Source of the DNA: Nitrospinaceae bacterium
Lineage (GTDB): Bacteria > Nitrospinota > Nitrospinia > Nitrospinales > Nitrospinaceae
Length of the DNA: 64,000 nucleotides
Assembly (NCBI GenBank): GCA_029261535.1
Contig: JAJDBF010000012.1
Span: 1 to 64,000 of the forward strand
Direction: 5' to 3'
In this document: piece by piece, positions 32,239-39,028 of the stretch
How the letters are laid out: every line of letters starts with the position of its first letter
How positions within the stretch are numbered: the stretch's first letter is position 1
Position numbers and translations under genes: made by a program
Notes under the pieces: generated by a model
Database searches by the model: none
Told to the model about the DNA's origin: nothing
Seen by the model: the letters and a program-made list of their open reading frames with translations, nothing else

Positions 32239-32637
32239 TTAATTTGGTGTGGCGCGAAGAGGGGCGCAGTGTAGCCACTGGCAATCCGGGCACGCTGGGG
32301 GCAGGTTCGTGCGCCGCCAAATACTGTAAACCACCCCGATAATGCCGAATGTGACAAGCCAGAGTATAATTTCAATCCAGCCGCTTCCCTTGTTTATTTT
32401 CGTTGGGGGTCCCTCGTATCCGCAGTTCGGGCATCGAACCAGTCCAGGGTTTTTAATCCCCATAAATTGCCTGTATTCCGCCTCCCGCCTCATTTTTTTT
32501 TGTTCGTCGGTTTCGTGTGGTGCGGCCTTCTTTTTGGCAGTGATCGCTGGGTGTGGTTCGCGGCACTTCGGGCACTCTTTGAATTTATCGGGGTAGGTCC
32601 TGCCGCATTTACAGGTGACTTTTTTAGACTCTGCCAT
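32239..32637 (-). CDS. Double zinc-ribbon membrane protein
   Basis: A 132-residue protein. CKCGRTYPDKFKECPKC (residues about 9-25) is one zinc ribbon; CPNCGYEG and CPDCQ around a hydrophobic segment (IILWLVTFGIIGVVYSIW) make a second. A charged linker carries EYRQFMGIKNP. It directly abuts the exported gene downstream. Function unknown; membrane-bound zinc-ribbon proteins are common in mobile-element cargo. Confidence 0.6.
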   Translation of the reverse strand: MAESKKVTCKCGRTYPDKFKECPKCREPHPAITAKKKAAPHETDEQKKMRREAEYRQFMGIKNPGLVRCPNCGYEGPPTKINKGSGWIEIILWLVTFGIIGVVYSIWRRTNLPPACPDCQWLHCAPLRATPN

Positions 32638-32640
32638 CAG

Positions 32641-33072
32641 TCAGCGATTGATAAAAGTATCACGCAGTCCTAAATTGTAGGCATCGCGTGTGCGGAAACT
32701 GACCGCGCCAGGTGAAATGCAATGCGCTTTCCCCATCCAGTTTTGCGCCTCATGTTTGGCGTCGCACTTTTCAGATTTTTCAGCGCGTGTTTTTGCCAGG
32801 CCTTGATATTTCTTCTTAAATTTTAGTTGGTTTTTGTAACATGCACGGATGTCTTGCCAAGCCGGGGGGCCGATAACGTCCTTGCAATAATCTAAAATTG
32901 GTTTGTTCGGGTAGGAAAGCCCTAACATCTCTTGTTCCGCTGATTTCTGCAGTCTACGGCATCGCTGTTGCGCGCCGTACTCACTAAATGTTGCGTCACA
33001 ATATTGTTCTATGCTGAAATTCCCATAAACTTCGCCTGTTGCCAGCATTCCCAGAAACATCAATATTTCCAT
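32641..33072 (-). CDS. Cys-rich, probably exported protein
   Basis: A 143-residue protein with a short hydrophobic N-terminus (ILMFLGMLATGEVYG) that may be a signal peptide, then six Cys in a basic, helical mature part. Cys spacing suggests disulfides in the periplasm. Family not recognised. It is one of four consecutive leftward genes with 0-10 base gaps. Confidence 0.5.
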   Translation of the reverse strand: MEILMFLGMLATGEVYGNFSIEQYCDATFSEYGAQQRCRRLQKSAEQEMLGLSYPNKPILDYCKDVIGPPAWQDIRACYKNQLKFKKKYQGLAKTRAEKSEKCDAKHEAQNWMGKAHCISPGAVSFRTRDAYNLGLRDTFINR

Positions 33073-33081
33073 TTTATTTCC

Positions 33082-33693
33082 TTAAACGGTTTCAGTTTTT
33101 TGGTGGAGGGCCGATTGCTTGTCGGCCTGGGGGGTATCGCGATCCGGCTCCAAGTCGATGATGAATCCGGGATCGTACAGCAATGGAACTGACGAGGGAT
33201 CCTCGGTAGTTGTCGCAGGTGTCAAGGATTCCTTGTCAACTTGTAAGGATTCCTGATGAGTCGCCGCCACCACTGGTGCTGGCGCATACGAATTGCCTGC
33301 AGGAACCAGCACCATGAACAACGCCACACTGGCGGCGGCGATGGCTTTCGCATATCGGCGCGCTGGCTGGTACGGTTCCGTTTCCTCCTGCACGCGGAAT
33401 TCCGATGGTTCCAGGTCGAGCCCGCTTTCACCACGCCATTCGTCAATTTGATATTCGAGGTGTTCGTCGTCTAATCCGATTTGAAATAGCTCCTCTCCGC
33501 TCAACGGTCCATCTAATATTGGGCGGGGGTGTGCGTCATTGGATGTCCTGCCATTGATAGCGATCAGGCGGCGTGTGGGTTTTTCGGGCCGCTCACCCAG
33601 CGCAGAGTATTCGTGCTCGATGTCACCGAGCAGGCGTTTCCCCGCGTTCGGGTTTCGTGAAAGAATCGACCGCAGTTTTTCGTCAGGTGTCAT
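33082..33693 (-). CDS. Single-pass membrane protein, unknown
   Basis: A 203-residue protein. Residues about 1-110 are acidic and soluble, then one transmembrane helix (AIAAASVALFMVLVPAG) follows RRYAK, then a Pro/Thr/Asp-rich tail outside. The order cytoplasmic domain-TM-periplasmic tail resembles anti-sigma factors, but no sigma factor is adjacent and no anti-sigma motif is clear. Confidence 0.5.
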   Translation of the reverse strand: MTPDEKLRSILSRNPNAGKRLLGDIEHEYSALGERPEKPTRRLIAINGRTSNDAHPRPILDGPLSGEELFQIGLDDEHLEYQIDEWRGESGLDLEPSEFRVQEETEPYQPARRYAKAIAAASVALFMVLVPAGNSYAPAPVVAATHQESLQVDKESLTPATTTEDPSSVPLLYDPGFIIDLEPDRDTPQADKQSALHQKTETV

Positions 33694-33766
33694 ACCACAC
33701 TCCGCGCCAGAGGTTCGGGTCAGGATGACAATAGAATATTAAATCGGAAAGGTGAAGTCAAGCGGG

Positions 33767-34192
33767 CTATTTTTTAGGCCTGTTGTTGGGAAATAGACCT
33801 AGTCCAACGATATTGACAAGCCCAATGGCGGCGACAACGGTGCTCCCAGCTAGAGTTACAAGGACACTTTCGGGTAGTTTGAACTCTGCTGATTTGCTCC
33901 CGTGTAGCATTAGAATCCCTATTACGAAGGCGGTGAATGTAACTAAAAATATATAGACAGCAACCGCATAACACATCCTTAGCCGCCGGTCTGCCTCGCG
34001 GTCCGCCATCCGCTGATCGTGTCTTTCAACGCGCCGCCGTTCTTTGCCCGAGGGGAACATATCCCACTCTGCCTTATCGTCTGAATCAGGCTCAGTTTTC
34101 TTTTCCGAGTAGGATTTTTCAGCGGCGGCTTTTAAATCACTGAGGCTACTATGCGTGCGTTGCTTGGGTCTTTCTGGATTTTCCGAGGCCAA
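33767..34192 (-). CDS. Two-TM membrane protein, candidate toxin partner of the Panacea protein
   Basis: A 141-residue protein with a charged helical N-terminal half (Lys/Glu/Arg-rich to about residue 70), then two hydrophobic helices (YAVAVYIFLVTFTAFVIGILML and VTLAGSTVVAAIGLVNIVGLGLF). The start appears to be TTG 34192, within the upstream gene, giving a 44-base overlap. Panacea-domain antitoxins pair with many unrelated toxins, including membrane-damaging ones; pairing here is inferred from overlap and order. No homology-based toxin family is recognised. Confidence 0.55.
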   Translation of the reverse strand: MASENPERPKQRTHSSLSDLKAAAEKSYSEKKTEPDSDDKAEWDMFPSGKERRRVERHDQRMADREADRRLRMCYAVAVYIFLVTFTAFVIGILMLHGSKSAEFKLPESVLVTLAGSTVVAAIGLVNIVGLGLFPNNRPKK

Positions 34193-34667
34193 TGAAGTGT
34201 TTCCTTATAGCGTTGTCACCGATAGCTCCATTACGGATACCACCTTCGACATAAGTGTCGTGCCACGGAGTACCGGATTTGTGTGTTAAGTCGGAAAGTT
34301 GGAATGCTTCAAAATCGGAATAGAGCCTATAAATCTCATCGATCAGCACCGCCTCCTCTTCCGGCAGTTCAGCCCTGCACGGCTCATTATAGTTATCGTA
34401 AAAAACGCCAGCTCCATAATCTGCATTTTTAATTTCAGACCGCACATTATCGCGGCCATAACGACTCAGGGCCTCCCGCAAATCAGGGTAGACGGGGCCA
34501 TACTGCCACGCTTCTATGCGGTCGGTGGTGAGCGGTCTCCCATATATCGCTAGATTCCAGCCATGGCTGATATAGACGAGCTTCTGCAAATGCATCTGCG
34601 TCATCGGCTTGCCGTCATCTTTCGCTTTTAAAATAAATATATTTGCTATTTCTGCTGAGTGGGCCAT
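34149..34667 (-). CDS. Panacea-domain (DUF4065) antitoxin-like protein
   Basis: A 172-residue protein. AEIANIFILKAKDDGKPMTQMHLQKLVYISHGWNLAIYGRPL, EAWQYGPVYPDLREALSRYG and a C-terminal LSDLTHKSGTPWHDTY are the standard Panacea motifs. In PanAT systems this domain neutralises the linked toxin; related SocA acts as a proteolytic adaptor. ATG 34667 has GAGGG four bases upstream; an upstream in-frame extension to 34736 lacks similarity. It is first in a two-gene unit with the membrane protein. Confidence 0.85.
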   Translation of the reverse strand: MAHSAEIANIFILKAKDDGKPMTQMHLQKLVYISHGWNLAIYGRPLTTDRIEAWQYGPVYPDLREALSRYGRDNVRSEIKNADYGAGVFYDNYNEPCRAELPEEEAVLIDEIYRLYSDFEAFQLSDLTHKSGTPWHDTYVEGGIRNGAIGDNAIRKHFIGLGKSRKTQATHA

Positions 34668-34710
34668 TTTCCCTCGAGACTTTTTGGCGCTTGTTTTTCC
34701 GCTACATTCC

Positions 34711-34743
34711 CCTATAGCGTACGCTAACTTTGTCAAGTGTCAA
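34711..34743 (-). promoter_or_regulatory. Promoter/operator of the Panacea unit
   Basis: The 12-bp perfect palindrome TAGCGTACGCTA (34715-34726) overlaps a -10-like TATAGG. Two TTGACA hexamers lie upstream on the minus strand (34736-34731 and 34743-34738), though spacings (14 and 21) are not ideal. The palindrome is a candidate autoregulatory operator. Confidence 0.45.
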
Positions 34744-34802
34744 TACCCGTAAACCTTTTATTTTTATACAGTTAGCCATTTTATTGACGGCCGCGTCAAA
34801 TC

Positions 34803-35192
34803 TCACCCCGTTTTCTTCTTATCGGATTTGCGGGGGATTTCGCCAGTCCGCAGTTGATTGCAGGCAAATGAGATTTCGCCCATCACCTGCTTGACCGTAT
34901 CCTTCGGCGCGCCCCGCATTATCTCCAGCAACTGCTCGACGATGTCCCGCTCACCCGGACCAATATAAAGACCGCCATCCCCGGACCCGTCAGGCGAACC
35001 CTCGCCCGTCAGGAGCCAGCTAATAGGGATAGAGCACAATTCTGCAATGAGGGCGCATGCAGTGGCTGTGGGCTCGCGTTCCCCGGCCTCATAGTACCCG
35101 AGGGTCCTTTTACTTACGTTGAGCTTCTCTGCCAGCGCATCAGGTGTAAGGCCTGCGCCTTTCCTAGCCCGTTGAATTCTTTGTCCTAGCAC
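34803..35192 (-). CDS. CI-like phage repressor (XRE family HTH)
   Basis: A 129-residue protein. Residues about 1-60 form an XRE helix-turn-helix (IQRARKGAGLTPDALAEKLNVSKRTLGYYEAGEREPT). The C-terminal part is short and helical with no LexA/CI-type Ser-Lys peptidase, so induction would not be by RecA-stimulated self-cleavage. It is divergent from the early rightward promoter, whose paired operators it probably binds. Confidence 0.85.
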   Translation of the reverse strand: MLGQRIQRARKGAGLTPDALAEKLNVSKRTLGYYEAGEREPTATACALIAELCSIPISWLLTGEGSPDGSGDGGLYIGPGERDIVEQLLEIMRGAPKDTVKQVMGEISFACNQLRTGEIPRKSDKKKTG

Positions 35193-35205
35193 TTTTATTC
35201 CAATC

Positions 35206-35250
35206 TAAGCATTTTAATGCTTGACAAAAGGCACAATAATGCCTTACGAT
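35206..35250 (+). promoter_or_regulatory. Early rightward promoter with two repressor operators
   Basis: -35 TTGACA (35221-35226), 18-base spacer, -10 TACGAT (35245-35250). Two similar inverted repeats lie over it: AAGCATT-TT-AATGCTT (35207-35222) and AAGGCA-N6-TGCCTT (35228-35245), centres 22 bases apart (two helical turns). One covers the -35, the other fills the spacer. Confidence 0.75.
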
Positions 35251-35266
35251 CCTGATTAGCTTTGAA

Positions 35267-35405
35267 CCTTGCGAGAATGACAATGCCAAAATACCTGACA
35301 GACATTCGATGGAAATCCGCCACCTGTTCTCGCAAGGACAGCGGCAATACCCGCCAACTGAGGGCGCTCACCAGCACCTCGGAAACGCGGGTTTTGCTTT
35401 TTCAG
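35267..35405 (+). promoter_or_regulatory. Structured early leader: long hairpin then terminator-like stem
   Basis: CCTTGCGAGAA (35267-35277) and TTCTCGCAAGG (35327-35337) are a perfect 11-bp inverted repeat close to the expected transcription start. It is followed by CCCGC...GCGGG (35350-35391) enclosing GAGG/CCTC, then TTTTGCTTTTT. This could be an attenuator or antitermination site for the early transcript. Confidence 0.5.
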
Positions 35406-35555
35406 GGCAGGGGGGCAACCGGCGGCCTGCTCCAGGCTGGCGGCCCGCATTCGGTCAACCCGCCGGATTATAGCATGCGGTCGTTGTCCGACCCGGCCAT
35501 GCGCACCATGGCGCGGCTGGCTCTGCATTGCCGCACGTTCCGGAGTCGATCCTGA
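35283..35555 (+). CDS. Doubtful early ORF
   Basis: A 90-residue ORF starting MPKYLTDIRWKSATCSRKDSG, in the cro position after the early promoter. It lacks a clear ribosome site, overlaps the structured leader and has no recognised domain; its Gly/Ser/Arg-rich middle looks non-protein. It may be untranslated RNA. Confidence 0.25.
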   Translation: MPKYLTDIRWKSATCSRKDSGNTRQLRALTSTSETRVLLFQGRGATGGLLQAGGPHSVNPPDYSMRSLSDPAMRTMARLALHCRTFRSRS

Positions 35556-36013
35556 TGAAATGTTTAGATGCGGGAATTATAGCAACGATCGTGCCGTTTG
35601 TAAATCGCGTTGAAAAGTTTAGCCGTTCGGTGATCTTGAGAAAACGAACTGACAATTATCGTCACCGGAATTTAATCAAAACGACAGGTTTGGGCCGATT
35701 CTCAAAATACCACGGCCTCGGCGAGAAAAAAATAATGAGAAAAAATAAAAGAAATTCAGATCAACCACTGCGCAGACCCTCCGCCCAGGTTTTGGATGTC
35801 CTGGCGTCGTTCGTTGTCCTGCCCTGTTTGAAATTGACGCGGGGTTCATTGGGGTGCGCAGGTCGTGGCTCGCTAAACCGCGATGCAAACCCCCAAAAGG
35901 TCAACAACATCCTGAGCGTTTGTTTTACCTCCTTAAAGGTTGGCGGCCAGCCTCCGGCGTTCTCTCCTTCACGCCCGGCGGCTGGTCTTCGCCTTAAGAA
36001 GACGCTGGCATGA
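35555..36013 (+). CDS. Doubtful early ORF
   Basis: A 152-residue ORF, basic, with no recognised family. An internal ATG at 35735 follows an A/G-rich stretch. The 3' part contains a strong GC hairpin (CCAGCC...GGCTGG, about 35949-35986), more like an RNA element than a coding region. It overlaps the start of the next gene by 4 bases, which is mild support. Confidence 0.3.
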   Translation: MKCLDAGIIATIVPFVNRVEKFSRSVILRKRTDNYRHRNLIKTTGLGRFSKYHGLGEKKIMRKNKRNSDQPLRRPSAQVLDVLASFVVLPCLKLTRGSLGCAGRGSLNRDANPQKVNNILSVCFTSLKVGGQPPAFSPSRPAAGLRLKKTLA

Positions 36014-36351
36014 GAGACCTGGCGCACCTCAAGGAATTCAGGGTCAAGTATGGGACCCAAGACAGGTTCAATGGAGCCTTTTCGATTCCTGGTCCGGTCA
36101 ATGGGAAGCGGTTGCAGGCCATCGCGAGTAATGGGTTGGGCTGGGATCATGTTTCGGTTTCACGTGCGAACCGTTGCCCTTACTGGGAAGAAATGGCTTT
36201 CATCAAAGACTTGTTTTTCGATGAAACTGAGTCGGTGGTCCAGTACCACCCGGCGAAAAAAGACTATGTGAATGACCACCCGTTCACGTTGCATTTGTGG
36301 CGACCGACGGGGGGAGAGAAAATCCCAACGCCAGATAAATATCTGGTGTGA
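36010..36351 (+). CDS. Conserved phage protein (DUF7694-like)
   Basis: A 113-residue protein. GLGWDHVSVSRANRCPYWEEMAFIKDLFFDE and QYHPAKKDYVNDHPFTLHLWRP are strongly conserved in small phage proteins I recall as DUF7694; function unknown. The gene lies just before the phage tRNA. Confidence 0.7.
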   Translation: MRDLAHLKEFRVKYGTQDRFNGAFSIPGPVNGKRLQAIASNGLGWDHVSVSRANRCPYWEEMAFIKDLFFDETESVVQYHPAKKDYVNDHPFTLHLWRPTGGEKIPTPDKYLV

Positions 36352-36359
36352 AAAATCAT

Positions 36360-36432
36360 TGCAGGGTGGAGCAGTTGGTGGCTCGTCTGGCTCATAACCA
36401 GAAGGTCGCGGGTTCGAGTCCCGCCCCTGCTA
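36360..36432 (+). tRNA. Phage-encoded tRNA-Met(CAT), initiator-like
   Basis: A 73-base cloverleaf without encoded CCA. Acceptor TGCAGGG pairs with CCCTGCT leaving position 1-72 as a T-T mismatch, a hallmark of bacterial initiator tRNA. TGGAGCAG, CTCATAA anticodon loop, AGGTCGC and the T-arm GGTTCGAGTCC match fMet tRNAs. The anticodon stem has two of the three G-C pairs typical of initiators (TGG/CCA). Confidence 0.85.
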
Positions 36433-36472
36433 TTAAACGTGCTGGCGGCCAGCGGATGAGTCCGGCCGGCTC

Positions 36473-36730
36473 ATGGGCCTTAATCGTAAAGCCCGCCGCC
36501 AGCATTTAAAAAAGGTAAAAACCATGGCAAAACTTGACGATGTGAAAATCGATTTTTCATTCGACCCAGCAGAGCGGCGGGTCTATTTCGCCGGTCTGGC
36601 CATGCAGGCGTTGATTCCACTCTCGGTGACGGGCGAAGTTGATGACTACCCAGCGCACTTGATGGCGCAGGACGCTGTGCGCTATGCCGATGCGCTGGTC
36701 GCTGAACTGGATAAGGGAAAAACACCATGA
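36473..36730 (+). CDS. Hypothetical phage protein
   Basis: An 85-residue protein with a basic N-terminus (NRKARRQHLKKVK) and an acidic helical C-terminus. A second ATG at 36524 (MAKLDDVKIDF) follows AAAAGG and could be the main start. Family unknown; it overlaps the next gene by 4 bases. Confidence 0.5.
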   Translation: MGLNRKARRQHLKKVKTMAKLDDVKIDFSFDPAERRVYFAGLAMQALIPLSVTGEVDDYPAHLMAQDAVRYADALVAELDKGKTP

Positions 36731-36873
36731 CTCTTTACCAATGGGCGTTCCATTTTTTTGGCGAATCCGGGCCGACGATCCTGATCGCTATTTGGAGTGT
36801 CGCGATTTTTGCCGGGCTGGCGGCAGTGGCTCTGCTGATCGATGACATCTATAAAATGATCGAGGGGGAATAG
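36727..36873 (+). CDS. 48-residue membrane protein
   Basis: One long hydrophobic helix (PTILIAIWSVAIFAGLAAVALLI, about residues 15-37) between short polar ends. ATGA overlap with the upstream gene. Unknown; located in the early region between tRNA-Met and xis. Confidence 0.5.
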   Translation: MTLYQWAFHFFGESGPTILIAIWSVAIFAGLAAVALLIDDIYKMIEGE

Positions 36874-36875
36874 CT

Positions 36876-37013
36876 ATGAGCCTTAAAAATTATATAGACG
36901 CTGAGACGTGGATTATTTTGATCAGCCTGCTGGTGTGTTGCCTGAGTTTTGTCGGCGGCCTGGTACGGTCGCTCGAGTTGATCGCCAGCATTATTGGCGC
37001 GGTGGTCTCCTGA
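36876..37013 (+). CDS. 45-residue membrane protein
   Basis: One hydrophobic helix (WIILISLLVCCLSFVGGLV) and a second weaker hydrophobic C-terminus. It starts 2 bases after the previous stop and shares a TGATG with the next gene. Unknown function; it is paired with the 48-residue membrane protein just upstream. Confidence 0.45.
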   Translation: MSLKNYIDAETWIILISLLVCCLSFVGGLVRSLELIASIIGAVVS

Positions 37014-37246
37014 TGCTAGCACCTGTCCGAATTTATAAAGGCCATCCCGATGATGGCAGAAAACCGAGCCGTGTGATCTCCAGCAAAAAACTGTCTAAAA
37101 TGCACTGGGGGAATTTGAAAGACTTGAAGTCCGCGCTTCACGACGGTAGGCGAGTCGCGGCGGCCTGCCCAGACTGCGGTCGGCGGTTTAAACCCGCTGA
37201 AAACACCACCACCTGCCCGCCCTGCCGTGGAGGTGGCGCTCAATGA
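37013..37246 (+). CDS. Small zinc-ribbon protein
   Basis: A 77-residue basic protein with CPDCGRRFKPAENTTTCPPC near the C-terminus, a four-Cys zinc ribbon. Likely binds nucleic acid. ATG 37013 overlaps the previous stop and it overlaps xis by 4 bases. Confidence 0.55.
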   Translation: MLAPVRIYKGHPDDGRKPSRVISSKKLSKMHWGNLKDLKSALHDGRRVAAACPDCGRRFKPAENTTTCPPCRGGGAQ

Positions 37247-37518
37247 AATTTTTATCGCTCGATGAGGTCGCGGAGATTTTGCACACGTCGCGCCGCGCAG
37301 TCATCTCCTATTACAAAAAGAAGGGGTTACCCGCATACAAGGTCGGCATGAAAATTTTATTCATCGAGGCAGAGGTGCAGGACTGGGTGAAGTCCAGGCA
37401 GATTGAACCGACCGTTGCGGCCCGACGGTCTGCTGGTAAAAAAATCCTGAAAATGTATAATCCGAACCGCAATAGTCCTGGCACGCGCCACCCAAACAAG
37501 GGGGGCGACCATGTATAA
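37243..37518 (+). CDS. xis: Excisionase-type helix-turn-helix protein
   Basis: A 91-residue protein. FLSLDEVAEILHTSRRAVISYYKKKGLPAYKVGMKILFIEAEVQDWVKSR is the winged MerR-like HTH of phage excisionases/HTH_17 proteins. It overlaps the integrase gene by 8 bases, the classical xis-int arrangement. Its likely role is to bend DNA near the arm sites and favour excision. Confidence 0.75.
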   Translation: MKFLSLDEVAEILHTSRRAVISYYKKKGLPAYKVGMKILFIEAEVQDWVKSRQIEPTVAARRSAGKKILKMYNPNRNSPGTRHPNKGGDHV

Positions 37519-38542
37519 AAAAGGCAAGTGCTACTGGGCAAAAATCAAAGGCAATTATTATAATCTCGGTAAATCCAAACGCGATGCGGCGCAATTGGAA
37601 ACAGAATTGCGGCGGGCGTTGGATGCTGAAAGGGGAGGGTTTTTAAAAACCGACCTGATCACGGTCGGCGATTTTCTCGACCATTTTTACGACCAGCACT
37701 GCGTCGTGCATTATCGACCGTCAACACTGGAAGGAACGCCGTATCTGATTCGCAGTTTGAAAAAAGCGGTCGGTGATTGGTTTCTGTCGGAGTTGACCGA
37801 GCAGAAAATCCGGTATTGCATCGTTGCCCGTCTCAAGGAAGGTGTTTCAAACGACACCGTCAATACCGAGTGGGGCCTTTTGAAAACGGCGCTGAACTGG
37901 GGGGTGAAAATTCACCTGCTCGATTCAAACCCGATGCTGGGTGTGCAGTTGCCGAAGAAAAAAAGCGTCGTTCGGTTTCTATCGACCGAGGAAGAGACGC
38001 GGTTGATGGAAGCGCTGGCTCTGCCGGAGTTCCAGCGCTGGCGGCCGCTAGTGATGATCGCGCGTGGTACAGGCGTGCGCATGTCTAATCTGCGTGGCCT
38101 GCAATGGGACCGGGTGGACCTGTTCCGCAAGGCGTTTTGGGTAGCGCGGTCGAAAAACGACCAGCCTCTATGGGTGCCGCTGACCAACCAGGTGCACGAC
38201 ATTTTCCTCGACCTCTACAAGGATCGGGGGGCAACCGGCGGGCTGGTTTTTCCGGGGCCGAATGGCGAATGGAGCCGGTACTACCTCAGCGATATTTCCC
38301 GGAGAATTTGCCGGTCTGCAGGGATTGCGGATTTTCGATTCCACGACTACCGCCACGATTTCGGCACGCGGGTCACGATGGCGGGCGGCGACATCGGCGC
38401 GACCCAGGCATTGATGGGGCATAAGGATGTTAAGTCGACCCTGCGCTACTCGCACATGCAGGAAGAGCGGTCTCGGCGGGCGCTGGAAAAAATGGAAAAG
38501 GATCAGCCGGACGCCTCTAAAAAAGAGGTGAAAAATGGTTGA
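37511..38542 (+). CDS. int: Tyrosine-recombinase integrase
   Basis: A 343-residue protein. An N-terminal arm-binding-like segment (KGKCYWAKIKGNYYNLGKSK), a SAM-like core-binding domain (about 50-150) and a catalytic domain with Arg190 (GTGVRMSN), His278-x-x-Arg281 (HDYRHDFGT), His304 (GHKDVKSTL) and Tyr313 (LRYSHM). All catalytic residues are present. It lies 68 bases from the right att core, inserting into tRNA-Pro. Confidence 0.95.
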   Translation: MYKKGKCYWAKIKGNYYNLGKSKRDAAQLETELRRALDAERGGFLKTDLITVGDFLDHFYDQHCVVHYRPSTLEGTPYLIRSLKKAVGDWFLSELTEQKIRYCIVARLKEGVSNDTVNTEWGLLKTALNWGVKIHLLDSNPMLGVQLPKKKSVVRFLSTEEETRLMEALALPEFQRWRPLVMIARGTGVRMSNLRGLQWDRVDLFRKAFWVARSKNDQPLWVPLTNQVHDIFLDLYKDRGATGGLVFPGPNGEWSRYYLSDISRRICRSAGIADFRFHDYRHDFGTRVTMAGGDIGATQALMGHKDVKSTLRYSHMQEERSRRALEKMEKDQPDASKKEVKNG

Positions 38543-38555
38543 TCGGGTAAGTTTT

Positions 38556-38575
38556 GGCTACCAACTGGCTACCAA
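38556..38575. promoter_or_regulatory. Putative integrase arm-type sites, right arm
   Basis: GGCTACCAA at 38556-38564 and again at 38567-38575, just after the integrase stop. They match the left-arm pair at 2606-2625. Confidence 0.55.
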
Positions 38576-38610
38576 AAATTGGGAGGGTTTTATCAAGTGG
38601 TTGATTCTTT

Positions 38611-38687
<77 letters not shown>

Positions 38688-38737
38688 ACCTTATATTCTA
38701 TGGCTATCCCGCGATACGGGTGAGTCGTGTGTACCCG

Positions 38738-38926
38738 TCAGTCTCCCTTGCTGTAATTATAGCGATCCACACTTTCCGACCAGAATGACGTGTTGGTGAC
38801 CTGCCGTTCGACACTTTTACTTTTGCACTCTGGGCAGGACACTTTTTTAGTGTCGACTTCCGAGATACGCATTTCTACCACGAAGCTCTTCTTACATTTT
38901 TTACAGACGTGGTCATATTGGGGCAT
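38738..38926 (-). CDS. FmdB-family zinc-ribbon protein
   Basis: A 62-residue protein: [19 protein letters not shown] at the start and [14 protein letters not shown] later, the CxxC...CxxC ribbon of the FmdB family (putative regulatory protein). Role unproven. ATG 38926 has AGGAGG seven bases upstream; an in-frame upstream ATG lacks this. Confidence 0.8.
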   Translation of the reverse strand: MPQYDHVCKKCKKSFVVEMRISEVDTKKVSCPECKSKSVERQVTNTSFWSESVDRYNYSKGD

Positions 38927-39028
38927 GATGATCCTCCTTTTTGAAGGCAAAATGATACAACACTGACGCTAAAATACCAAGCGCGGGACAGTTTTTAGAT
39001 AGCCTGATACTATCATCATTTGCCTTTG

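Noticed and set aside
35761-36150. Minus-strand ORF in the early region
   Set aside because: Antisense to the conserved DUF7694-like gene start and lacking a ribosome site or similarity.
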